From contig CAITVK010000048.1 of assembly GCA_903895845.1 (NCBI GenBank), positions 1 to 64,000 on the forward strand: DNA of 64,000 nucleotides, given 5' to 3'. Each line of letters opens with the position of its first letter. The first letter of the stretch is position 1. The notes beneath the pieces were generated by a model that was given only the letters and a program-made list of their open reading frames with translations, was not told the DNA's origin and made no database searches. The DNA comes from an uncultured Chitinophagaceae bacterium. GTDB taxonomy: Bacteria; Bacteroidota; Bacteroidia; Chitinophagales; Chitinophagaceae. This document shows positions 47,179-56,904 of this stretch, in pieces. The position numbers and the translations under genes are program-made.

Positions 47179-48696
47179 TTACTCAAAATCCGTTCTAAAA
47201 GGTGATGCTAAAAATCCCTCTTTATTAAAAAGATTAACTTCTGGATCATTAGACCAACCTAGTCTAACATTAGTTGGATTAGTGACTTTATCACTTGATA
47301 CTTGAACTTTATTGCCTACGATTACGGCTTTAGCTGTATAAAATTTTTTATCAGGGCCACTTATCATGAAGCCAGTGAGTTCATTGCCATCTTTTGCAAT
47401 TAATCCTGAACCTATATGAGAAAATGAAATCTCTATTTTTCCATTTACTACTTTAAAAGATTCAAAAATTGGCCCCATATATTCATTATTCGATCCATAT
47501 TTTAACGCATTTGCACAAATTGCCAATCTTTCGCCGATAGGTTTTTTATTTGGTGGATGTATTTCATTAATATCACCATATTCAAGGGATACAACCATTG
47601 CAGTTCTCTTTACATTTTTGTAGGTAGCCAATTGTGCTTCACGAATTTCAGGCCCTATTGTTTTAAACTGTGGTAACTGAACAAAAAGAAAAGGTATGTT
47701 TTTATCTCCCCAAAATTTTCGCCATGAGTTTATTAGTAATGGAAACAATTCATTGTATTGTTTTGCCAAACTTCTATCAGATTCGCCTTGATACCAAACA
47801 AAACCTGCTATTGGAAAGTCCCGTAATGGCATAATCATCCCATTAAACAATTCACCATCTGTAGGTTCTTTAGGCGGCAAAGCTGGAGCAATTGGTTTAA
47901 CTGGAATTGTTTTGTTGTTAATTGATGCCACGGAAGAATCATTTTTCCATTGTGAAATGATAGAAACAGAATCACTTTGAAACTTCAAAAGTTCATTTTG
48001 CTTTTGAGTATAGCTTTTCAAATAAATATCATACAACTCCTCTATTGATTTTTCTCCCTTTAATTCATCTTTATTTATCCAAGACTCAATGTGGGTGCCA
48101 CCCACAGCTGACAATATAATTCCGATTGGGATATTTTTTTCTTCAAATAACTTTTTTGCAAAAAAATAGGCTACAGCAGAAAATAATTTAACACTATTGG
48201 TATCGCACACATCCCATTTTGCGTTTGCATCTGTAATTGCTGTACTAGAAAATTTTTTAGGCACCTTATATTGTCTTATTTGAGGATAGTTAGCATTTGC
48301 AATTTCGTAAGCTGAATTGGTAATAGTAGGCTGATTTTTCATAAAACCCATCACTTTCTCCATATTACTTTGTCCGCTACAGACCCACACTTCACCCACC
48401 AAAATATTCTCTATTTTGACAGTGTTTTCTCCTGTGATAGTCATCGTTAATGGCTTGTTACTTGCACGCATCTGTTTAAGTTTCACCATCCATCTGCCTT
48501 CTTTAGCGACAGTTGATATATTTTGTCCGTTAAATTCTACGGTTATTTTTTCGTTAGGATTGGCAGTTCCCCAAACTGGCACTATTTCCCCTCTTTGCAA
48601 GACCATATTGTTTGAAAACAAACTATTTGGCTTGACGAAAGCCATGCTTTTGATACAAACAATTGTCATTAACATCAATCCGAAATATTTTTTCAC
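47179..48696 (-). CDS. Sialate O-acetylesterase family protein
   Basis: The 505-residue protein has a signal-peptide-like N-terminus and an SGNH-type esterase fold. The serine motif is VWVCSGQSNMEKVM, the Gly and Asn blocks are GGTHIESW and FVWYQGESDRS, and EIHPPNK holds the catalytic His. Members remove O-acetyl groups from sialic acids, and in plant-glycan loci from other sugars such as xylan or pectin. With no sialidase nearby, a plant-glycan acetylesterase is more likely. The start is GTG at 48696. Confidence 0.85.
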   Translation of the reverse strand: MKKYFGLMLMTIVCIKSMAFVKPNSLFSNNMVLQRGEIVPVWGTANPNEKITVEFNGQNISTVAKEGRWMVKLKQMRASNKPLTMTITGENTVKIENILVGEVWVCSGQSNMEKVMGFMKNQPTITNSAYEIANANYPQIRQYKVPKKFSSTAITDANAKWDVCDTNSVKLFSAVAYFFAKKLFEEKNIPIGIILSAVGGTHIESWINKDELKGEKSIEELYDIYLKSYTQKQNELLKFQSDSVSIISQWKNDSSVASINNKTIPVKPIAPALPPKEPTDGELFNGMIMPLRDFPIAGFVWYQGESDRSLAKQYNELFPLLINSWRKFWGDKNIPFLFVQLPQFKTIGPEIREAQLATYKNVKRTAMVVSLEYGDINEIHPPNKKPIGERLAICANALKYGSNNEYMGPIFESFKVVNGKIEISFSHIGSGLIAKDGNELTGFMISGPDKKFYTAKAVIVGNKVQVSSDKVTNPTNVRLGWSNDPEVNLFNKEGFLASPFRTDFE

Positions 48697-48740
48697 GCTT
48701 TAATTATTTAGTATTTAGGCATTCCAGCAAGTGTATCAAA

Positions 48741-48805
48741 TGGATAGTTTAATGGGACAAAACTCAACTATTCTTTACGTGTAGTAAACAACCAAAAACT
48801 ATCCA
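48741..48805. promoter_or_regulatory. Inverted repeat between isomerase and esterase genes
   Basis: TGGATAGTTT (48741-48750) is the exact reverse complement of AAACTATCCA (48796-48805), with a 45-nt loop. It spans most of the gap between the isomerase stop and the esterase start. It could be a regulatory or termination site; support is weak. Confidence 0.3.
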
Positions 48806-48812
48806 GGGACAT

Positions 48813-50240
48813 CTAACAAACCCTTACTACTTCCAGTTCCAATAGTTTAGCCAGCTTTATCAATTTATTGCTGATATGACCCACGCCAATTGCACAATGA
48901 TGAGCGGGGCCTTGCTCGTTCCATAGCTCAACAAATTTTCTTGCCCCAATGCTGAATTTATAACGGCTATTGGTATTTCCAATTTCTAATATCGGACCAG
49001 CAACAGATTCCCCCTCTGCAATCAACAATTTAAACTTTCCCTTTCCATCCTCTACAATGGATAACAAAGTCACTGCCCCAAGCTTAACACTCATCTCCAC
49101 AGATAACCCCTTTCCAATCTTGCCATGATAAACCTGAAGGGGTTTTACTTTTGTTTTCCCTTCGGCTATCGCAATATGTCCAGGTCCATCATGACCAAAC
49201 AAAACGATGTCATCATTAAAATCGAGTGCATAATATTCCGAAAACGAACCACCGATACCAAAAGAATCTAAAATCTTCATCGCCAAAACATTCTTTACCT
49301 CGTACTCACCAGCTACAGGAATATTTCTAGCTGTCAAAAGGGAATTTCCAAGAATCACAGAAGTAGCTGTTTCTTCATTTGCAGGTATACCATTGCCCAT
49401 GTAATAATAAGCCAGAGATGTAAGTTTATATCTATCAACCATTTTATCGAGAGCCACGGACGTTTTTGCTGCCTTTTGCAATTCTTCTATGCTACAATCA
49501 TTTTGTACATCAAACACCTCATAAAAGTGATTCACTCTTTCTTCTATTTCTTTCTCAGTAACCGTTTCCCTTATTTCTGTCAAATCATCCAGTTCCACTA
49601 TTTCTATATGTCCACCAAAGGTTGCATAAACCGAGGTAAGATCCGTATATATATCCAACATGCCATTATAGTAATGCCCCATTAAGCCCAATCTATTATG
49701 AAACATAGTATTGGCAACCTTGGCAGCTTCTATCCATTCGCCTAATTCCTCCCACATATAGGGGTCGTTCTTTAATACCCCAGTTATTTGAAAAAAACGT
49801 ACACCACACCTCTTAAAAGCATTTGCCAATTCTGGAACTGGACAGGCGGAACAGTATTCAAGCCATTTGCCAGTCATCTCCGTTCGATTGACCAAACTAT
49901 TGAAACGTTGATAATCTATAGACTTTTCAGGTGAAATGTTCAGGATGATGACTGGTACTTTAGCCCTTAGTACTACTGGTAGAACCGTTCCAGAAACTGC
50001 ATAAGTGGTTACATGCAGCAATAATATATCTACATCAGCCTCTCGGAAAAGATGCCCTGCCTCAAAAGCTTTTTCGGGCGTATCAATCATCCCAAGGTTT
50101 ACGATTTCTAAATCGTAAGCAGATAACCTACTCACTACAGTATCAATATGCTGCATTAATGAGGGCAATAACTGCGGGAACTGCGTCCAATATGCCTCTA
50201 ACCCAATCCCAAAATAGCCAACTTTTAGTTTATTAATCAT
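48813..50240 (-). CDS. L-fucose/L-arabinose isomerase-like protein
   Basis: The 475-residue cytoplasmic protein has the FucIase/AraA fold: an N-terminal Rossmann-like domain (VDILLLHVTTYAVSGTVLP) and a C-terminal metal-binding part (GHDGPGHIAIAEG, QGPAHHCAIGVGH). Such enzymes turn an aldose, for instance L-arabinose, L-fucose or L-rhamnose, into the ketose. It is the only clearly cytoplasmic enzyme of the glycan region, so it points to the sugar that is taken up. Which sugar is not decided by the sequence; the surrounding fucosidases and rhamnosidases make a deoxy sugar likely. Confidence 0.75.
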   Translation of the reverse strand: MINKLKVGYFGIGLEAYWTQFPQLLPSLMQHIDTVVSRLSAYDLEIVNLGMIDTPEKAFEAGHLFREADVDILLLHVTTYAVSGTVLPVVLRAKVPVIILNISPEKSIDYQRFNSLVNRTEMTGKWLEYCSACPVPELANAFKRCGVRFFQITGVLKNDPYMWEELGEWIEAAKVANTMFHNRLGLMGHYYNGMLDIYTDLTSVYATFGGHIEIVELDDLTEIRETVTEKEIEERVNHFYEVFDVQNDCSIEELQKAAKTSVALDKMVDRYKLTSLAYYYMGNGIPANEETATSVILGNSLLTARNIPVAGEYEVKNVLAMKILDSFGIGGSFSEYYALDFNDDIVLFGHDGPGHIAIAEGKTKVKPLQVYHGKIGKGLSVEMSVKLGAVTLLSIVEDGKGKFKLLIAEGESVAGPILEIGNTNSRYKFSIGARKFVELWNEQGPAHHCAIGVGHISNKLIKLAKLLELEVVRVC

Positions 50241-50283
50241 AGCGTTTTTTAAATTTAATCCCTTTTTTTAAAAGTTTCTTCTG

Positions 50284-53200
50284 CTACAAACCCACTTCCT
50301 CACCAAATTGTAACCTGATTGGGCCTGCCAATCCTGCGGGTTGCAATGGACTATCCTTTTTGTGATAATAAAAGGTAGTAAACGTCTTTCTTCCTTGCGA
50401 AGGACGTGGTTGGTTCTTGATAAACCAATCTGGGTATGCTTTTAAAGGAATACCGAAAGTATCCCCCATCATAGAACGTTCCTTAGTAGTAACAAAATCT
50501 TTTGGCTCTTGCTCGTCGCCTATCAATCTATTTGCCCAATTATTCGTAACGGCGATATCCAATTTGTTTTCACCAACTTTGAGAGCCGTTGTAATGTCTG
50601 TTTTATAAGGGGGATACCAAAGCACGCCAAGGTCTTTTTGATTTACAGTCAATTGTACAATATCATTCACTGTACCCAAATCAAGCATTACCCTTTTGCC
50701 TTTAGACAATTCATCGGCAGTAATAGTTATTGTTTTAGAATAATGGGCGGTACCCGAAAAGTATTTTACATCTCGATTGTCACTCTTGTTAAAATCCAGT
50801 AACTCTGGAAAATCCAATTCAAATTGCTTGCTCAACTTGGGATTGAATATCACATGCCAACTGCCCGTTACATCCTCTGTAGGCGCAGGCTTAATGTCTA
50901 TTTTATGCTCTTTCCCATTTGAAAGAGCGACAGTCACCTTTACATCTTTGTATGCAATAAACGAAGGAATATGATCACTAAAGGCGAGTTTGCAATCGGC
51001 AGTAGTAGCATTACATACCACAGAAGTAGCGTGAATCGTTTGGATAACAGGTTTCCTAAACACGACAAATGCTGTTTGAATTCCTTTTAAGAATAATTGT
51101 ACGTGCGTTCTACCACCTTCTTCTTTCCAAACGGGGGCAAGTGTAATACTCCCATCTTCTGCCTGCCAAATCTCTGGTTGCAAACCTGTTACCCTAAATG
51201 ATAACGTTACATTTTCGGGTTTGGTATCTGTGTTGGCAATATAAAAAATATGCGTATTGTCTTTTTGACGATGCGCATATTTGATGTGTTTTACAGCCTC
51301 TGCCTTCTCAATAATACAATCAGCGGTTAAGTGACATTTTTCTATCGCATTTGCAACACTGTTTGTTACCCAACCTTTACCATAATTGTGGTCTGTGCCG
51401 TTGCCCCAAACTTCTGCTGCAATAGCTTTTATTTTATTATCTGCATTGGGATAATCTTGCAAACTTGGTGAAGCTTTGGGCTTAGGTGATACCAAAAAAG
51501 CGCCTTCATCTACCAGCTTTTTTATTTTTTCAACCACTGCTGGAAGAAGGGTATCTCCCTTTGGGATATCAATAAAGGCATACTTTCTACCAGAAGGCAA
51601 TATTATTTGATGGTTTTCTACTTTAATATTCTCCAACAAAAAATCATGGGTGGCAATTACATCACTAAAACCATCCTGTTTATCGATGCAGATATAATCG
51701 GCAATCTGTTCACCAAATTGCAACATCGTTTGAGCGCGGGCTAAGTAACTGAAATAGGCTTTTCCCGGTTCAAACCAAGTTTGGTGTCTTCCAAAATGCG
51801 TACCCCAGAAAAACATCTCCATCCCAGGTTGATATTTATCATCAAATGGCTGATGCACCCAATGATGTAGCATCAATCTATTTACGCCTGATGCAAAAGC
51901 ACCATCGGAAATTGGTTTCAAAAAGGCAGGATCTTCAGTGTACTTACTATCAGTTGGCCAACCCGTAAAAGATTCTGCGGCAACCAACGTTTTACCCGCA
52001 GCCCTTGCCGCAGCAGGCACGAGACTGTTGACATTACCCTTATACACTTTACTTGAAAATGGACCGCTCGCCCAGAAAGTAGCTACGGGTATATCTGCCA
52101 ATGCATCACCCTCTACAATATCGAATGGCCCTGCATAAGGTTCCCAATGCAACATCAGGTTGTTTTCATGACAAATCTTTTTCCCAATTGTCCATCCATT
52201 ATCAAAATACAAACGATTGATGACATCAGCATAATCCCATTCAAAGCGCTTCGTTTCTTCTTCCGAATTAATGACTTTTCTTAAGGACTTTTCTTTTGAA
52301 TTTGTTATGGGCTTTCCAAAGCAAACCAACCAAGGTATTGGGTCATATCCTTTCAACTTAATAAATTCTTCCCTAAAATTAGCTGTCCAGTTTTGATAAC
52401 CTGCTTCATAACTATCAATAAATAAATGGGTGAAACTCTTACCTACATATTCACCAAGGTATTTTTTGATGGAATCTATCACAACGTGCCAGTGGTATTC
52501 ATTCAATTCCTTGCTCATTTTATCTACCTCAAAGGCTTTTCCTATCAGTTCATCAGGAATAGGATGGGGTGAAGTCATTGTTGGGCTATTGCCAAACCGA
52601 TAAACCTTCCAGTTGCCTTTGGGTGCATCCCATTTTACGCTACCATCATTCTCGGTCATTTCAGTCAGATTTATCACGTCTTTCAAACCAAAGCTGTCTG
52701 CCTCTGGTACTGCCAGTATTGCAAAGTCTTTATAATAAGTGGCTTTTCTAAAAGTGCCTCCATATCCTTCTTCAGTGGGCAGTTGTGGCCTCGGCATGTT
52801 CAAAGAAACAGTTTGCCCTCCCTCTACATTCACGCTACTCCATACAATTTTTTGCATTCCTTGTTCCTGCTTTATCCAAGGCCCACCTGTTCCAGAATAC
52901 CCAACTGAATTGTGCAAACCCAATTCTAGCCCTAACCTTTTTGCTTCTGCTGCTGCAAAACGCAACGCCTCCCAATATGCAGGGCTTCGATAAGTTTGTT
53001 CTGGCCAAGGCTGGTTTTCGAGAGTTGGTGATGATGAAGACAGGTTGTAGATGGTTGCCCCACCGATACCTTCTTCTTTCATTGCTTCCAAGTCTTTGGT
53101 GATGCCACTCTTAGAAAAATTGCTCCCCATCCAATGCCAATACACATAAGGCTTTGCAGAAGCAGGGGGATTGAGGAAGTTTTTCTCCAACTCATCTTTT

Positions 53201-53286
53201 AGTAATAATGTTTTAGTTTGTGAGAATACCAATAATGGCAATATTGCCAATAGTAAGCAGCATATAAACAGCTTGTTTTTCATCAT
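50284..53286 (-). CDS. GH106 family alpha-L-rhamnosidase-like protein
   Basis: The 1000-residue secreted protein has a signal peptide (cut near VFSQ) and starts its mature part with NPPASAKPYVYWHWMGSN and GITKDLEAMKEEGIGGATIYNL, the GH106 signature. A TIM-barrel-like catalytic core runs to about residue 600, followed by beta-sandwich modules to the C-terminus (WYPPYKTDITTAL resembles a sugar-binding domain). GH106 enzymes cleave alpha-L-rhamnose from pectins and other glycans. Array 6 lies 85 bp upstream of the ATG at 53286. Confidence 0.87.
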   Translation of the reverse strand: MMKNKLFICCLLLAILPLLVFSQTKTLLLKDELEKNFLNPPASAKPYVYWHWMGSNFSKSGITKDLEAMKEEGIGGATIYNLSSSSPTLENQPWPEQTYRSPAYWEALRFAAAEAKRLGLELGLHNSVGYSGTGGPWIKQEQGMQKIVWSSVNVEGGQTVSLNMPRPQLPTEEGYGGTFRKATYYKDFAILAVPEADSFGLKDVINLTEMTENDGSVKWDAPKGNWKVYRFGNSPTMTSPHPIPDELIGKAFEVDKMSKELNEYHWHVVIDSIKKYLGEYVGKSFTHLFIDSYEAGYQNWTANFREEFIKLKGYDPIPWLVCFGKPITNSKEKSLRKVINSEEETKRFEWDYADVINRLYFDNGWTIGKKICHENNLMLHWEPYAGPFDIVEGDALADIPVATFWASGPFSSKVYKGNVNSLVPAAARAAGKTLVAAESFTGWPTDSKYTEDPAFLKPISDGAFASGVNRLMLHHWVHQPFDDKYQPGMEMFFWGTHFGRHQTWFEPGKAYFSYLARAQTMLQFGEQIADYICIDKQDGFSDVIATHDFLLENIKVENHQIILPSGRKYAFIDIPKGDTLLPAVVEKIKKLVDEGAFLVSPKPKASPSLQDYPNADNKIKAIAAEVWGNGTDHNYGKGWVTNSVANAIEKCHLTADCIIEKAEAVKHIKYAHRQKDNTHIFYIANTDTKPENVTLSFRVTGLQPEIWQAEDGSITLAPVWKEEGGRTHVQLFLKGIQTAFVVFRKPVIQTIHATSVVCNATTADCKLAFSDHIPSFIAYKDVKVTVALSNGKEHKIDIKPAPTEDVTGSWHVIFNPKLSKQFELDFPELLDFNKSDNRDVKYFSGTAHYSKTITITADELSKGKRVMLDLGTVNDIVQLTVNQKDLGVLWYPPYKTDITTALKVGENKLDIAVTNNWANRLIGDEQEPKDFVTTKERSMMGDTFGIPLKAYPDWFIKNQPRPSQGRKTFTTFYYHKKDSPLQPAGLAGPIRLQFGEEVGL

Positions 53287-53370
53287 ATTTAATGTTTAAG
53301 TGACTCCTTTTTTACCCGATTTTTTGGGGGCAACACCAAGGGAACAGGAAAAACCGTTGGCTTTTTAGGC

Positions 53371-53502
53371 ATTCCCTCACTTGATTCTGTCATTTCCTCA
53401 AGCAAGGAAATGACAGAACCAAGCAAGGGAATGACAAAACCAAGTGAGGGAATGGCAGAACCAAGCAAGGGAACGACAGAACCAAGCAAGGAAATGACAC
53501 TT
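53371..53502. repeat. Array 6: six 21-bp units, first one inverted
   Basis: AAGCAAGG or AAGTGAGG starts at 53400, 53421, 53442, 53463 and 53484, exactly 21 bp apart. The unit is GGAAATGACAGAACCAAGCA plus one base. The leftmost unit (53379-53399) is the reverse complement on the same grid; CTGTCATTTCC and GGAAATGACAG form an 11-bp hairpin there. It lies between the GH39 stop at 53665 and the GH106 start at 53286, both on the minus strand. Confidence 0.94.
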
Positions 53503-53664
53503 TTGGAGTGATTTCAAGGATACTCCGCCTAATTTACTATGTAATATTCATTTCAACTTGCCTTGTAATCGTATGAATGAGACTCTGAACAACACAAGGT
53601 TGTAATGATTGATTCTTTTCAATCTAAAGATTACCAGCCCCAATTTTAACAGGTTATTATTCAC

Positions 53665-55245
53665 TTACTCTTTCTCCAATTCCACCAAATAAACATCATT
53701 CTCCCTCATTGGCAATGTATAGTTGAATAACTTATCACCCTTTACCTCCACTTGTTTCGCAATTTCTGGATTACCTGCATTTGCCTCTTTTATTGTTTTC
53801 ACCTGCGCTCTTGTCAGTTGATTAGGCGAACCTAATTGCAGATAAGTAGCATAGGCATCGTTGCTTTTATAACCTACTTTAGTAACTTTCAAGGTATATT
53901 TTCCTTTTGGAACATTATTCAATTTCAATTGAACAGTTCCTTTATCCTTCGATGGCAAATCCCTTTTGTAATATACTTGGTCAGGCACACTGTCTTCAGG
54001 TTGGGTGATGGTAAAATCCCACAATAATGCTTGGATATTTCCATTGTCGCTTTTGCAAACCCACGAAGCTGAATCGGTATTTTTCACTTCTACATTACCC
54101 AATTTATTTAGAAACTGATAGGTATAGTAGGCGGGTTTCTTAATAGATTGATAATTCAATAAACCAAATCCCCCATGAAAAGGGGTAGCCCTAATTCCCA
54201 ACTCCTCAAAAATATCCGTGAACACCCAATACGACATCGAATTGGCGATATGTTCTGTACCCTTTATTTTATCCAAAATAAAAGCTGCCGAATGGTAAGC
54301 ATCATGAATGCGGTCAGTCGGCGTGTAAGATGCACTCCATTCTGTAAAATGCAATTCGAGATTCGGCTTCGACGAACTATTAATCTGATGACGAACATTT
54401 ATTACCCCGTCTGTAATAGCCTTTCTGTTAGGGCTAAATATTGTACCTGTTTTGCCTGTCTCGTCCAAGAAACCTTTCGTTACTGCATACTGATGGGTGG
54501 AGATGAAATCGATTGGGCAATTATTCTTGTCACAATAATCAATCAATTCCTTAATCCATCCAGTTCCAGCAGATGCAGGACCACCTACCCGGTAATCTGC
54601 AGACACACTTTTTACAGCCCGTGCACTTGCATCGTAAAGCTTAAAATACTCTTGCATATCACTCGACCAAAACCCCTTATGATTTGGCTCATTCCATACT
54701 TCAAAGTACCAAGTCTTCACTTCTTCCTGTCCATATCTTTCGGTAAAATGTTCCGTTAATGCCTTTATCAATGCACTCCATTTAGGATAAGATTTAGGTG
54801 GTGTCATATTGGCTTTCCACCAAAAACCTGTTTTTTCACCACTTGCCAATGCACTTGGCATAAATGCGAGTTCCACAAAAGGTTTAATATTGATGCTTAA
54901 CAAAAAGTCGTATAGGTGGTCAATATACTGCCAATTATAAATAGGATTCCCCTTTTCGTCCTCAAAATAAACGCCCATATCGTCGTGCAATAATCCATGC
55001 ATTCGGATATATTCAAATCCACAATCCTTTTTCACTTGTTTCAATTGTTCTTGCCACTCGGCACGCAACCCCTCATTTGCCCTTCCTGCACCCACACACT
55101 TCTGCCAAACCCTACTTGTTTTCCCCTTTTCTTGGCTCATGTCTACTGAAATAATTCGCTGAACAGGAACTGCTTCTTGAGAAAATACTTGTTTGTATAA
55201 CCCCAGATTTGTAACCACTAAAAACGCTAACAATACTTTTTTCAT
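53665..55245 (-). CDS. GH39 family glycoside hydrolase, copy 1
   Basis: The 526-residue secreted enzyme has a signal peptide and a (beta/alpha)8 barrel. E186 in FEVWNEPN is the acid/base and E302 in LELHFTEWS the nucleophile, as in GH39 beta-xylosidases and iduronidases. A C-terminal beta-domain ends in PMRENDVYLVELEKE. It likely releases beta-xylose or a related sugar. It lies 40 bp from a close paralogue; the last 80 residues are almost identical. Confidence 0.9.
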   Translation of the reverse strand: MKKVLLAFLVVTNLGLYKQVFSQEAVPVQRIISVDMSQEKGKTSRVWQKCVGAGRANEGLRAEWQEQLKQVKKDCGFEYIRMHGLLHDDMGVYFEDEKGNPIYNWQYIDHLYDFLLSINIKPFVELAFMPSALASGEKTGFWWKANMTPPKSYPKWSALIKALTEHFTERYGQEEVKTWYFEVWNEPNHKGFWSSDMQEYFKLYDASARAVKSVSADYRVGGPASAGTGWIKELIDYCDKNNCPIDFISTHQYAVTKGFLDETGKTGTIFSPNRKAITDGVINVRHQINSSSKPNLELHFTEWSASYTPTDRIHDAYHSAAFILDKIKGTEHIANSMSYWVFTDIFEELGIRATPFHGGFGLLNYQSIKKPAYYTYQFLNKLGNVEVKNTDSASWVCKSDNGNIQALLWDFTITQPEDSVPDQVYYKRDLPSKDKGTVQLKLNNVPKGKYTLKVTKVGYKSNDAYATYLQLGSPNQLTRAQVKTIKEANAGNPEIAKQVEVKGDKLFNYTLPMRENDVYLVELEKE

Positions 55246-55285
55246 TCTTCATCTAATTAATCAAGTCCACAAAAAAATCTATTCC

Positions 55286-56872
55286 TTACTCTTTTACCAA
55301 TTCCACCAAATACACATCGTTCTCTCTCATTGGCAATGTATAAGTGAAGAGCTTATCTCCTTTTATCTCCACCTGTTTCTCAATCTCTGGATTACCAGCA
55401 TTTGCCTCATTAATTGTTTTCACCTGCGCTCTTGTCAATTGATTCGGCGAACCTAATTGCAGATAAGTAGCGTAGGCATCATTGCTTTTATAGCCAACCT
55501 TAGTAACTTTCATTGTATATTTTCCTTTTGGAACATTATTTAATTTCAATTGAACATTTCCGTTATCCTTCGATGGCAAATCACGTCTATAATACACGTC
55601 ATTATTTACAGAGTCCCCTTTATTTAATACCGTAAAATTCCAAAACAACACTTGAATATCCCCTTTATTATCAACAGTAACCCACGAGGCAGAATCCTTG
55701 TTGATGAGTTCCGTTTCTCCCAATCTATTTAAAAAGTTAAAGGCATAATAGGAAGGTTTCTTGATAGATTGATAATTCAGCAACCCAAAACCACCATGAA
55801 ATGGGGTCTTTCGTGGTCCACCTTCCTCGAAAATGTCGGTAAAAGTCCAATAGGACATTGAATTGGCAAATCCTTCCGTACCCTTAATTTTATCCAAAAT
55901 GAATGGGGCAGATTGATAGGAATCATGAACGTTATCAACCCCTGAAGGTGATGTACTCCACTCGGTAAAGTGTAGTTCTAAGTTTTTCAAAGGCGAGTTG
56001 TCTATTTTTTTTCTTAATGAAATAATATCAGAAGTAACTGCCTTTAAATCGCTTGACAATATTTTGCCGGCTTTGCCATTTATATCAATAAACCCTTTTT
56101 TTACACCATAAGAATGGGCAGATATAAAATCAATTGGTGAATTGTTTTTGTAACAATACTCGATTAATTCTTTTGTCCAACCACTTCCTGCCGATGCAGG
56201 ACCGCCAACACGATAATCTGTCGAAACACGCTTCACTGCTTTAGCTGTATAGTCGTACAATTTGAAATATTCCTCCATCGTAGAGGTATAGAAATGGCTC
56301 AGGTTGGGTTCGTTCCATACTTCAAAATACCAGGTCTTCACCTCTTCCTTCCCATACCGTTCCGTAAAATGCTGTGTAAGTGCAGTAATCAAACCTGCCC
56401 ACTTATCGTAAGATTTAGGCGGCGTTACATTTCCTTGCCACCAAAAGCAAGTCTTATCGCCACTTGCCAATGCCTTTGGCATGAAAGAAAGTTCAACAAA
56501 GGGTTTTACGTCGATGCTCAACAGAAAATCATATAGTTGGTCAATGTATTGCCAATTATAAATAGGATTACCCTTTTCATCCTCAAAATAAACACCCATA
56601 TCATCGTGCAATAACCCATGCATACGGATGTACTCAAAACCACAATCCTTTTTAACCTCCCTCAATTGTTCCTGCCAATCAGCACGTAGCCCTTCATTTG
56701 CCCTGCCTGCACCCACACATTTGCGCCACATCTTACTTGTTATTCCCTTTTCTTTCGATAAATCCACTGAAATAACACGTTGAATAGGTTGAATCTCTTG
56801 GGAATAAACCTGCTTGAAAAATCCAAAGCTTGTAATGCTTAGGATTGTAATTACGGACAGTACTTTTTTCAT
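55286..56872 (-). CDS. GH39 family glycoside hydrolase, copy 2
   Basis: The 528-residue secreted protein is a tandem paralogue of the gene at 53665, with the same signal peptide type and the same catalytic markers: FEVWNEPNLSHF for the acid/base and LELHFTEWSTS for the nucleophile. Differences cluster around the barrel (SHFYTSTMEEY, GVKKGFIDINGKAGK), so the two may prefer different linkages. The C-terminal 80 residues match almost entirely, which suggests recent duplication or gene conversion at the 3' end. The spacing suggests one transcript with GH95 copy 2. Confidence 0.9.
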   Translation of the reverse strand: MKKVLSVITILSITSFGFFKQVYSQEIQPIQRVISVDLSKEKGITSKMWRKCVGAGRANEGLRADWQEQLREVKKDCGFEYIRMHGLLHDDMGVYFEDEKGNPIYNWQYIDQLYDFLLSIDVKPFVELSFMPKALASGDKTCFWWQGNVTPPKSYDKWAGLITALTQHFTERYGKEEVKTWYFEVWNEPNLSHFYTSTMEEYFKLYDYTAKAVKRVSTDYRVGGPASAGSGWTKELIEYCYKNNSPIDFISAHSYGVKKGFIDINGKAGKILSSDLKAVTSDIISLRKKIDNSPLKNLELHFTEWSTSPSGVDNVHDSYQSAPFILDKIKGTEGFANSMSYWTFTDIFEEGGPRKTPFHGGFGLLNYQSIKKPSYYAFNFLNRLGETELINKDSASWVTVDNKGDIQVLFWNFTVLNKGDSVNNDVYYRRDLPSKDNGNVQLKLNNVPKGKYTMKVTKVGYKSNDAYATYLQLGSPNQLTRAQVKTINEANAGNPEIEKQVEIKGDKLFTYTLPMRENDVYLVELVKE

Positions 56873-56904
56873 TTATTTTGATTTAATTGTTGCTAAGAGC
56901 CTTA

